Shown here: in pieces, positions 20,058 through 26,885 of the stretch
Layout: each line of letters opens with the position of its first letter
Numbering within the stretch: the stretch's first letter is position 1
NCBI GenBank assembly: GCA_023664485.1
Contig: JAMPFK010000001.1
Span: forward strand, 599,046-625,930
DNA: 26,885 nucleotides
Direction: 5' to 3'
Origin: Bacteroides fragilis
GTDB taxonomy: Bacteria > Bacillota > Clostridia > Lachnospirales > Lachnospiraceae
The notes under the pieces: model-generated
Databases searched by the model: none
What the model saw: only the letters and a program-made list of their open reading frames with translations
Told to the model about the DNA's origin: nothing
Translations under genes and position numbers: made by a program

Positions 20058-21908
20058 ATGAAGGTATTGAAAAACGATGGTGAAGTTTACGAGGGCAGTT
20101 TTGAGGAGAAGGAGGTGCGCCGGGCCTTTTGGCATACGAGCGCGCATATGCTGGCACAGGCTGTCAAGGAATTATATCCTGACACAAAATGCGCGACCGG
20201 ACCGGCAATTGAAAATGGGTTTTATTATGATTTCCGATTCTCTTTTCCGTTTGAGGAAGAAAATTTAAAGGCGATAGAAGAGAAAATGTATGAGATCGCC
20301 GGGAAATCCCTGTCCTTACAGGTATATGATGTTTCCAGACAGGAGAGCCTCGCTTATATGGAAAAGCAGGGAGAGCGCTATAAACGGGAACTGATAGAGG
20401 GGCTTGCGGAGAATACGGCGATTACTTTTTACAGGCAGGGCGGTTATGCGGAGTTCTGTAAAGGGCCGCACATTGGCAATACGAGCTATGTTAAGGCCAT
20501 CAGGCTGTTGAGTATCGCCGGGGCATACTGGCGCGGGGATGAGAAGAACGAAATGCTGACGCGTATTTACGGCATTTCTTTTCCGGAGCAGTCGGAATTG
20601 AAAGAATATCTGTATATGCTGGAGGAGGCGAAGAAGCGCGACCACAGAAAGCTTGGGAAGGAGCTTGGCCTGTTCGCCATGATGGAGGAGGGGCCGGGAT
20701 TCCCCTTTTTCCTTCCCAGAGGAATGGTCTTGAAGAACATCCTGATCGACTACTGGCGGAAACTGCATCTGCGGGAGGGGTATCAGGAGATTTCAACGCC
20801 GGTCATGCTGACGAAAAAGCTGTGGGAGACATCCGGGCATTGGGAGCATTATCGGGACAATATGTATACGTCTGTGGTGGATGGGACGGACTATGCCATT
20901 AAGCCGATGAGCTGTCCGGGCGGTATGCTGGTGTATAAGAACGAGCCGCGTTCTTACCGCGACCTGCCGCTCAGACTGGCGGAGCTGGGGCTGGTGCACC
21001 GCTACGAGAAGTCCGGGCAGCTGCACGGACTGATGCGGGTCTGCGCGTTCACACAGGACGATGCGCATATTTTTATGACGGAGGAGCAGGTGATTCCGGA
21101 GATCCGGAAAGTGGCGCGTCTGATTCAGGAAGTATACGGGAAATTCGGGTTTTCCTATTTCGTCGAGCTTTCCACAAGGCCGGAAAACAGCATCGGCAGC
21201 GAGGCGGAATGGGAGCTCGCGACAAATGCGCTGATACAGGCGGCGCAGTCGCTCGGTCTGCCTTATGCGGTCAATGAAGGTGATGGCGCCTTTTATGGGC
21301 CCAAGCTGGATTTTCACTTAAAGGATTCCATCGGACGCACATGGCAGTGCGGGACGATTCAGCTGGATTTCCAGCTTCCGGTAAGGTTCGGTGCGGAATA
21401 TACGGGCGCGGACGGACAGAAACACCGCCCTGTCATGATTCACCGCGTTATCTATGGTTCTCTGGAGCGGTTCATTGGCATCCTGATAGAACATTATGCC
21501 GGCAGGTTTCCGGTCTGGCTGGCGCCGGTGCAGGCCAAAATACTTCCTGTTTCCGATAAATATAAGGATTATGGGCTGGAAATCCTGCGGCAGTGCCGGG
21601 ATGCCGGTATCCGTGCGGAAATCGATCTGCGGGATGAGAAACTTGGATATAAGATTCGGGAAGCGCAGATGGAGAAGATTCCTTATATGATTATTCTGGG
21701 AGAAAAGGAGCGCACCGCGCGGACGCTTTCCGTGAGGTTCAGGGACGCCGGAAAACAGCTTCCGGGGATTTCTTTTGAAGAATTCCGGGAAATGTGTTAC
21801 CATGAAGGCGGAGGGAAAGAAGAGGATGACCGAAAAGAATTCGAGGAATATATTGGGGGGAATCCGGTACTGGTCGAAAACGGAAGAGTTTATGAAGACG
21901 GCGTCTGA
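20058..21908 (+). CDS. thrS: Threonyl-tRNA synthetase lacking the TGS domain
   Basis: A 616-residue class II synthetase that charges tRNA-Thr. The usual N-terminal TGS domain (about 60 residues) is absent: after only about 20 residues the editing domain begins, with HTSAH (His26, His30) and CKGPH, the conserved editing-site residues. The catalytic domain contains PMSCPGG (zinc-ligand Cys), RYEKSGQLHGL and RVCAFTQDDAHIF around motif 2, and MIHRVIYGSLERFIGILIEH (motif 3 and a zinc-ligand His). The anticodon-binding domain follows (PVWLAPVQAKILPVS, GYKIREAQMEKIPYMIILGEKE). A C-terminal tail of about 30 residues is extra. The start has GAAGGAGG upstream. Control by the Thr T-box is expected, with a MITE-like element interposed. 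Confidence 0.95.
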   Translation: MKVLKNDGEVYEGSFEEKEVRRAFWHTSAHMLAQAVKELYPDTKCATGPAIENGFYYDFRFSFPFEEENLKAIEEKMYEIAGKSLSLQVYDVSRQESLAYMEKQGERYKRELIEGLAENTAITFYRQGGYAEFCKGPHIGNTSYVKAIRLLSIAGAYWRGDEKNEMLTRIYGISFPEQSELKEYLYMLEEAKKRDHRKLGKELGLFAMMEEGPGFPFFLPRGMVLKNILIDYWRKLHLREGYQEISTPVMLTKKLWETSGHWEHYRDNMYTSVVDGTDYAIKPMSCPGGMLVYKNEPRSYRDLPLRLAELGLVHRYEKSGQLHGLMRVCAFTQDDAHIFMTEEQVIPEIRKVARLIQEVYGKFGFSYFVELSTRPENSIGSEAEWELATNALIQAAQSLGLPYAVNEGDGAFYGPKLDFHLKDSIGRTWQCGTIQLDFQLPVRFGAEYTGADGQKHRPVMIHRVIYGSLERFIGILIEHYAGRFPVWLAPVQAKILPVSDKYKDYGLEILRQCRDAGIRAEIDLRDEKLGYKIREAQMEKIPYMIILGEKERTARTLSVRFRDAGKQLPGISFEEFREMCYHEGGGKEEDDRKEFEEYIGGNPVLVENGRVYEDGV

Positions 21909-21950
21909 AAAGGCAGAGGGAAAGCCGCAGACAGAGGGAAGGCGGAAAGT

Positions 21951-23027
21951 ATGAATTTTGAACAGATGCGGCAGGCGTGCCGGGCGTTCGATGAGATCAT
22001 GCCGATCGGAAGAACGGTGGAACTGGAAGGAAAAGCTTATCATATTGCCGGAATGACGCGGCTCGGAAAACAGGCACAGATGTATGTCATAGAGGGTGCG
22101 CCTAAACAAAAGAACGACTCGGCGGACGGGCATTCGGAGGCGATGCGCCAAAAGGAATCCCATACGAATCGGGCGGGCATAAAGATTGTGCCCGCAGAAT
22201 GTCTGTTTTCTAATATTATGACAGTTAAACTCGGCGATTGGGAGCTGGAAACGTGCGGAGCGGATTCAGGGCCTCTGGCGCTGAATGAAGGCTGTATGGT
22301 GGATGCGGACAGTGAAAATTTTCTGATGTTCTATGAGATGATAAGAGCGGGATGGAAATTGCCGCAGAACAGCCCTTTTCAGACGATGGACTGGAAGAAT
22401 ATCTGGTGGACAAGGATGTCTTTCCATACGGAAGCCGAAAGCCTGCCTGTCTGGAAGGATCAGGATATTTCGATAAAGTGGGGCAGGAGGGTAAAGCCGC
22501 ATTATGTGGAAAAGCCGGTCTGCCTGACGGTGGGAGAAGCAATGGAGTTTTCTTTTGCCATAGAGGATGGGCGGCAGGGCATCTGTTATATCAACAGGGT
22601 CTATCCGATGGATATCTGGAAAGAGAATGAGGAGAAATTTAAGAATCCGCGGTATCTGGAAATAATGTCCGCGGAGGAACTGGAAGAGCATAAGGAAGAA
22701 TTTTTTCAGAATCTGGAGCAGGCCTGCCCAAAGGGGATGTGCTATCTGGGAATCGAGTATGAATGTACACTGGCGGGCAGCCTTGCGTTCTATGACAGAG
22801 ATTTTCTGGAATCGGAGCCCAAAGTTTACCGGGGAAGTTCGAGTTTTATGATGATGCTCCTGCGGCCGGACGAACCGACCGGAAGGCATGGCCTTCCCCA
22901 GCGCGGCTGTATCATCCAGAAACCGATCGCGCCGGATGTGCAGAGGATGGACGCGGAGTTGTTCCGGTTTGATGAAATGTTTGATGAGGGAAAGGATTTT
23001 GTACGGCTGACGGAGGTTTCAGGATGA
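21951..23027 (+). CDS. Unrecognised 358-aa cytosolic protein
   Basis: I do not recognise the family. The protein is soluble and acidic, with no signal peptide or membrane helix. The N-terminal 80 residues contain a small strand-rich region (GRTVELEGKAYHIAGMTRLGKQAQMYVIEG) and a charged linker. The middle is rich in Trp and Glu (WKLPQNSPFQTMDWKNIWW, SIKWGRRVKPHYVEKPV). The C-terminal part has CTLAGSLAFYDRDF and a Cys-containing GLPQRGCIIQKPIAPDVQ. AGGCGGAAAG precedes the ATG. It follows thrS by 42 bases, and its stop overlaps the ATG of the MGMT-like gene (ATGA), so those two are translationally coupled. A link to DNA or RNA repair is only guilt by association. Confidence 0.8.
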   Translation: MNFEQMRQACRAFDEIMPIGRTVELEGKAYHIAGMTRLGKQAQMYVIEGAPKQKNDSADGHSEAMRQKESHTNRAGIKIVPAECLFSNIMTVKLGDWELETCGADSGPLALNEGCMVDADSENFLMFYEMIRAGWKLPQNSPFQTMDWKNIWWTRMSFHTEAESLPVWKDQDISIKWGRRVKPHYVEKPVCLTVGEAMEFSFAIEDGRQGICYINRVYPMDIWKENEEKFKNPRYLEIMSAEELEEHKEEFFQNLEQACPKGMCYLGIEYECTLAGSLAFYDRDFLESEPKVYRGSSSFMMMLLRPDEPTGRHGLPQRGCIIQKPIAPDVQRMDAELFRFDEMFDEGKDFVRLTEVSG

Positions 23028-23332
23028 AAAGCGTTCTGCAGGAGGATCTGATTTATGAAATACTTTCTGTCGTGGAAGAGATTCCGGCCGGAAAGGCCGC
23101 TACCTACGGACAGATTGCGAAACTCATCGGACGGGATAAGAACGCGCGGCTGGTCGGGAAGGTACTCAGTATGTCGCAGTATTATGGGGACTATCCCTGC
23201 CACAGAGTCGTCAACCATGCGGGCAGGCTCGCACCCGGCTGGCGGGAGCAGGGTGAACTGCTGCGGGAAGAAGGGGTTCCGTTCAGGGAGGACGGACGTG
23301 TGGATTTGAAGAAGTGCCGGTGGGTAGTGTGA
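23024..23332 (+). CDS. Single-domain MGMT-family protein with PCHR motif
   Basis: A 102-residue protein consisting only of the DNA-binding/active-site domain of O6-alkylguanine-DNA alkyltransferases. It has IPAGKAATYGQIAKLIG (helix-turn-helix), a recognition segment NARLVGKVLSM, and the catalytic motif PCHRVVNHAGR with the methyl-acceptor Cys. Full-length enzymes have an additional N-terminal domain. Alkyltransferase-like (ATL) proteins are equally short but usually have Trp or Ala instead of Cys. Here the Cys is retained, so either direct repair or ATL-like lesion flagging is possible. The start codon overlaps the preceding stop, and an AGG-rich site lies in the upstream gene. Confidence 0.9.
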   Translation: MKSVLQEDLIYEILSVVEEIPAGKAATYGQIAKLIGRDKNARLVGKVLSMSQYYGDYPCHRVVNHAGRLAPGWREQGELLREEGVPFREDGRVDLKKCRWVV

Positions 23333-23425
23333 GAAACAGTTTGACCGGGCCTCTGGCAGACGCCGGAAAAATAAAACTGGCGCTGCCCGATAAGCCCAAA
23401 AGTTCAAAGCAAAGGTAATAAAGGC

Positions 23426-24706
23426 ATGACAAAAAAGAAATTTTTCATTTTCCCGCTTCTTTTTCTGCCGATCCTTCTTCTGCCTGTTCTTTTAAACGGT
23501 ATGCGGAAGGGAAGTACAGGAGCAGAGCCGACTGTCGTTTCTTTACAGCAGGAAACGATAGAAATTACGGGAAAAGGCGCGGCAGAAAGCGGCGGCGTTA
23601 TAACGATTGAGCGAAGCGGCCGCTACCTGATAACGGGTACGTTACAAAACGGCCGGATTTATGTGGATGCCGGGGATGACGGGACGGTGCTGCTGGAGCT
23701 TGGCGGCGCCGTTATCGATAACCCGTCGAGAGCGGCCATTTATGTGGAAAATGCGGCGCATGTGATGATACTGCTGACAGCGGGGACGGAGAACACGATA
23801 CGGAGCGGTGCGGAAGCGGGCGGGCCGTCTGACGATGGGGAAAGCGGCGCGGCGATTTATGCAAAGAAGGATCTTTTTTTTACCGGGGAAGGTTCGCTGC
23901 TGGTGGAAGGCGGTTTGAATAACGGTATTCAGTCGAAGGCAGGTCTGCAGATCGACAGCGGAAATATCGAAGTGAACGCTGTCAACCATGGAATCAAGGG
24001 AAAAGATCTCGTGACGATTGCGGGCGGCAGCCTGCGGATCGCGGCCGGGGACAGGGGCGTCCAGGCGAAATATGAAATGCGCATTACGGGCGGAAATCTG
24101 CAGATTACGGCCAAAGAAGGGCTGGAAGCGAATCAGATATCGATTGAGGGCGGAACGGTGGATATTACCGCCGGGGATGACGGCATCAATGCCAACGGCG
24201 GGGAAGCCAAACAGAAAAAAGATCCTTCTGAAGACGTCGTAGAGACTATGCCGAATCTGACAATCCGGGGCGGCGTCCTGCATATCGACGCGGAGGGAGA
24301 CGGCCTCGATTCCAACGGAAATATCTGCATAGAGGGCGGGGAACTCGTCATAGACGGGCCGGCCGGGGATGATGACGGGCCGATCGATTTTGGAAAAGAG
24401 AATGGCGGAGGCTGCATGATTCGGGGAGGAACGGTTCTTGCGATTGGCAGTTCGGGCATGGCGGAAACTTTTGACGAGAGTTCGGAGCAATGTTCGTTCC
24501 GCTGGCTTTTTGATACGCCGTACGAGGCTGGAAGCGAGATCGTGATTACCGATGCCGCCGGCAAAGAGCTATACCGCCATACCGCGGCCAGGCGGGGGGC
24601 TTCCGTCGTGTTCAGCAGCCCGGCGCTCGTGCTGGGAGAGGATTATACGCTGTGTGCGGGAGAACAGATAGTAGAAATCCGGCAGAAAGAGATTTCGGTC
24701 AAATAG
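23426..24706 (+). CDS. Exported Cthe_2159-like carbohydrate-binding beta-helix protein
   Basis: A 426-residue protein with an N-terminal membrane anchor or signal (residues 4-25, FFIFPLLFLPILLLPVLL) lacking a clear lipobox. From about residue 38 it is a repetitive right-handed beta-helix of short Gly/Asp-rich rungs: GRYLITGTLQNGRIYVDAG, SRAAIYVENAAHVMILL, NNGIQSKAGLQIDSGNIEVNA, GGSLRIAAGDRGVQAK and GGTVDITAGDDGINANGG. This matches proteins of the Cthe_2159 (DUF4353) family, which bind acidic polysaccharides with Ca2+. A cell-surface role in adhesion or glycan binding is inferred. AAGGTAATAAAGG upstream gives only a modest ribosome binding site. Confidence 0.85.
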   Translation: MTKKKFFIFPLLFLPILLLPVLLNGMRKGSTGAEPTVVSLQQETIEITGKGAAESGGVITIERSGRYLITGTLQNGRIYVDAGDDGTVLLELGGAVIDNPSRAAIYVENAAHVMILLTAGTENTIRSGAEAGGPSDDGESGAAIYAKKDLFFTGEGSLLVEGGLNNGIQSKAGLQIDSGNIEVNAVNHGIKGKDLVTIAGGSLRIAAGDRGVQAKYEMRITGGNLQITAKEGLEANQISIEGGTVDITAGDDGINANGGEAKQKKDPSEDVVETMPNLTIRGGVLHIDAEGDGLDSNGNICIEGGELVIDGPAGDDDGPIDFGKENGGGCMIRGGTVLAIGSSGMAETFDESSEQCSFRWLFDTPYEAGSEIVITDAAGKELYRHTAARRGASVVFSSPALVLGEDYTLCAGEQIVEIRQKEISVK

Positions 24707-24716
24707 CGGGAGAAAG

Positions 24717-24748
24717 ACGGCGGGAACCGTATCAGCGGTTCCCGCCGT
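24717..24748. terminator. Shared terminator hairpin of convergent genes
   Basis: ACGGCGGGAACCG (24717-24729) pairs perfectly with CGGTTCCCGCCGT (24736-24748) around a 6-base loop. It begins 11 bases past the beta-helix gene and overlaps the last codons of the convergent AraC gene. U-runs are weak on both sides. Confidence 0.7.
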
Positions 24749-25586
24749 TATGTTCGTTCCGCCATTGTCTGGGAGAAATGCCGTAAGTATTCTTGAAGGC
24801 TCTGGAAAAGTGGAGCTGGTTCGGATAACCGACCGCATTGCCGATATCGCCGATGGACAGTCTGGTCAGCTTGAGTAGTTCCGTCGCCTTGGTCATACGG
24901 TAGGAAATCAGAAAATCCTGAGGGGATTTTCCGGTATTTTCCCGGAAGATCTTCCCGAAATAGCTTCTGTTCAGGCCGCAGAAGGCGGCGATATTTTCGA
25001 TGGAAATATCGTTTTGAAAATTCTGTTCAATATAAGAAAAGGCTTCTTTAATATAAAAGTCGCGCAGGCTGTTTCCTTTACTGATCTGCCCGGAAGTGGA
25101 AGAACGGACAAAACTGTCGATGAACAGATAAAGATGCCCGATTAAATGAAAAGGCGATGCCTCTTTGTGATTCACGATATATAACATTTCTTCTTTCATC
25201 GTTTCTGAAATATCTTTATAGCGGGCCTTGTAGACCGGCTGATCCGGGGAGAGCCCTGCCAGCTCTACGGTCTCTTTGACGCGGAGCCCGTCAAATTCGA
25301 TCCAGACATATTCCCATGGGATTTCATGATCTGCAATATAGGTGCAGACCTGATGGGGAAAAAGCATAAATCCCTGTCCGCTTTTGATCTGATAAATTTC
25401 GGAGCTTCCTTTGGAGTTATCCGCATATAACGTCCCGGTTCCGGACAGGCAGAGATGAAAAAGATAGTGGTTTCTGGCCGCCGGCCCGAAGGAATGGGAA
25501 GGGTCGCACTGTTCCCAGCCGAATTGATACAGCCCAAGATCGACAAAATTTTCACTCGGAAAAACCGAAAAAATGACCTCGCTCAC
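24732..25586 (-). CDS. AraC-family regulator, MsmR/RafR-like
   Basis: A 284-residue sugar-type AraC regulator. The start is the GTG at 25586, with AGAGG nearby upstream; no in-frame ATG with a better site is seen. Residues 1-150 form a cupin-like effector domain (HYLFHLCLSGTGTLYADN, GQGFMLFPHQVCTYIAD, WEYVWIEFDGL). Residues 180-284 form the double helix-turn-helix, with ISIENIAAFCGLNRSYFGKIFRENTG and SIGDIGNAVGYPNQLHFSRAFKNTYGISPRQWR. It is divergent from a sugar-type solute-binding protein gene and very probably activates it. Candidate binding sites lie in the 226-base gap. Its end overlaps a terminator hairpin shared with the convergent gene. Confidence 0.93.
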   Translation of the reverse strand: MSEVIFSVFPSENFVDLGLYQFGWEQCDPSHSFGPAARNHYLFHLCLSGTGTLYADNSKGSSEIYQIKSGQGFMLFPHQVCTYIADHEIPWEYVWIEFDGLRVKETVELAGLSPDQPVYKARYKDISETMKEEMLYIVNHKEASPFHLIGHLYLFIDSFVRSSTSGQISKGNSLRDFYIKEAFSYIEQNFQNDISIENIAAFCGLNRSYFGKIFRENTGKSPQDFLISYRMTKATELLKLTRLSIGDIGNAVGYPNQLHFSRAFKNTYGISPRQWRNEHNGGNR

Positions 25587-25812
25587 GAAAACGCCTCTTT
25601 TCCTGAAAGTAGTACTCTTATTTTACAGGAAGGATGCCTGCTTTTCAAGGTATTCAGAGGCTTTTCCCACCCTATATACCAAAATGCTATATCATATCAA
25701 ATAATCGACTTAAAAATAGCATAAAGATATAAAATATGCAAAACGACGTTATATACAGCTAGCATAAAGGTATGTTAAAATGACTTTACAAAAACAGGGA
25801 AGGAGAAAAGCT
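25587..25812 (+). promoter_or_regulatory. Divergent control region with repeated AraC-site candidates
   Basis: AGCATAAAGATAT (25718-25730) and AGCATAAAGGTAT (25761-25773) are near-identical direct repeats 43 bases apart, about four helical turns. A related inverted ATGCTATAT lies at 25684-25692. The downstream copy adjoins TAAAAT (25776-25781), a -10 candidate with no good -35, as expected for an activator-dependent promoter. GGAAGGAG precedes the ATG at 25813. Confidence 0.6.
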
Positions 25813-26885
25813 ATGAAAAGGAAAGGAATAAAGTGCCTGAAACTGACATTATGCTGTGCGGCCGCAGCGATGGTGGTTCAGGGCTGCGGAGCTTCTTTGG
25901 ACGATCGGACGATCGAGATCGAGATTGTGCAGTATAAACCGGAAGCGGCCAGTTATTTTAAGCTGGTGGAAGACGAGTTCAATGCGTCGCATGACGATAT
26001 TCATCTGACGATCAGCTCCCCCAACGATGCGATGACGATTTTAAAAACAAGATTTATCAGAGAGGATTATCCGGACATCATAGGAATCGGCGGCGATATC
26101 AACTATTCTTATTTTGTGGATGCAGAAATCCTGGCAGACGTTTCGGGCTATGAGGGAATGCAGAGCATTAACCAGGGGTATTTGGATATTGCCGAAGCAC
26201 TGGAACTGGTTCCGACGGACGGGACCTACATTGTACCGTATGTGGCAAATGCGGCGGGGGTTCTTTACAATAAGGATATGTTCGAGGAACACGGCTGGCA
26301 GATTCCGGCCACATGGGATGAGCTGATGGCGCTGTGCGATGAGATTCAGGCAGAGGGAATTCTTCCGTTCTATTTTGGCTTTAAAGATACATGGACCTGT
26401 CTTGCGCCCTGGAATGCGATGGCGGTGGAGCTTTCGCCTTCCGACACGACAAAGCGGGTAAATAAAGGGCAGACGACATTTACCGGCGAATACCGGGAAT
26501 TGTCAGAGAAGTATCTGGCTCTTCTGCCCTACGGACCGGAAGGGCCGTTCGCATACAGCTATAATGATGCCTGTACCGCTTTTGCCAGAGGGGAATCAGC
26601 GATGTATACGATCGGAAGCTATGCGACGCCGCAGATTTTATCCGTAAATCCGGAAATGAATATCGATTCTTTTGTGATGCCTGCGAGCGGCGGGGCGGAG
26701 GGAAGGACGCTGAATTCGGGAATCGACCTTGGCTTCTGCGTGACGGCAGAATGCGAAAATAAGGAAGCGGCTTATGAAGTGTTGGATTTTCTGTATGCGG
26801 ATGAAAATTTACAGAAATATATCGACGACCGGGGGTGCGGACATTTTCTTGGACTAGCTAAGCCGCCAGACCAAGGCTCCTCCTG
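25813..26885 (+). CDS. Extracellular solute-binding lipoprotein, sugar ABC type, 3' end outside the window
   Basis: The first 357 codons of a family-1 extracellular solute-binding protein, the sugar-capturing part of an ABC importer. The signal peptide ends in the lipobox VVQGC (Cys25). The mature part shows EIVQYKPEAASYFKLVEDEFNASH, then DDIHLTISSPNDAMTIL, DYPDIIGIGG, VPYVANAAGVLYNKDMFEEHGWQIPATWDEL, ACTAFARGESAMYTIGSY and VLDFLYADE, all typical of this family. The frame is open to the last base. Permease genes would be expected next. The preceding divergent AraC gene is its likely activator. The sugar cannot be assigned. The last residues (GHFLGLAKPPDQGSS) are less like the family than the rest. 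Confidence 0.93.
   Translation, partial: MKRKGIKCLKLTLCCAAAAMVVQGCGASLDDRTIEIEIVQYKPEAASYFKLVEDEFNASHDDIHLTISSPNDAMTILKTRFIREDYPDIIGIGGDINYSYFVDAEILADVSGYEGMQSINQGYLDIAEALELVPTDGTYIVPYVANAAGVLYNKDMFEEHGWQIPATWDELMALCDEIQAEGILPFYFGFKDTWTCLAPWNAMAVELSPSDTTKRVNKGQTTFTGEYRELSEKYLALLPYGPEGPFAYSYNDACTAFARGESAMYTIGSYATPQILSVNPEMNIDSFVMPASGGAEGRTLNSGIDLGFCVTAECENKEAAYEVLDFLYADENLQKYIDDRGCGHFLGLAKPPDQGSS

Noticed and set aside
19797..20147. 116-codon minus-strand frame and a 63-codon plus frame after the T-box
   Set aside because: Both are made of the MITE-like repeat and the T-box terminator; no protein features.
21318..22163. 281-codon minus-strand open frame
   Set aside because: It spans thrS and its neighbour in antisense; no domain and no start signals.
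23642..24490. 282-codon minus-strand open frame
   Set aside because: Antisense to the repetitive beta-helix gene; repetitive codon structure opens the complementary frame.
26821..26885. Odd last residues of the solute-binding protein as a possible junction or artefact
   Set aside because: The frame stays open to the final base and too little sequence follows to judge; it cannot be told from normal divergence.

Overview
The window is bacterial, and most likely comes from a gut clostridium of the Lachnospiraceae type. Support for this: strong GGAGG-type ribosome binding sites, a T-box leader, ECF-transporter S components, Nif11-type RiPP leaders, a MATE/cytidylate-kinase fusion, a Cthe_2159-like protein and AraC-regulated sugar uptake. 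Base composition is moderate, and AT-rich accessory blocks alternate with GC-richer housekeeping blocks. The species is not identifiable by eye.

Layout. 1-3497: the 3' part of an aldo/keto reductase, a 55-codon orphan, a DUF4405 membrane protein, a secreted DUF362 lipoprotein and an ECF S component; the following gene is cut off by a transposase remnant (about 3510-4360). 4361-5000: decayed DNA with what looks like the tail of an NAD-dependent epimerase and a terminator. 5000-7179: a compact RiPP locus, with an extended -10 promoter, a Nif11-type precursor ending in an aromatic-rich tail, an intercistronic hairpin, and two overlapping paralogous radical SAM genes. This is the best candidate for an undescribed system. 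7274-9427: a separate promoter and a leader RNA with mutually exclusive hairpins, reading into a MATE transporter fused to a cytidylate-kinase-like domain.

9498-13174: a metal-resistance module. A CadA-type P1B ATPase and a stand-alone HMA protein are divergent from an ArsR/CadC-like repressor followed by an AraC regulator, with a clear operator-promoter between them. 13167-13384 is a LysR gene reduced to its two ends. 13442-14012 is a minus-strand tRNA operon (Glu, degenerate Thr, Met, Asp, Val, Leu) with a promoter and a terminator. 14181-19306 is a two-component system with a MacB/Bce-like ABC transporter, its genes separated by elaborate intercistronic hairpins.

19307-21908: a Thr T-box leader and a TGS-less threonyl-tRNA synthetase gene. 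The T-box is bracketed by two 101-103 bp MITE-like elements in inverted orientation, one of them between the T-box terminator and thrS. 21951-24706: an unrecognised 358-aa protein translationally coupled to a single-domain MGMT-like protein, then an exported Cthe_2159-like beta-helix protein. 24732-26885: an AraC regulator divergent from a sugar-type solute-binding lipoprotein that runs off the end of the window, with a repeated 13-bp motif in the shared control region.
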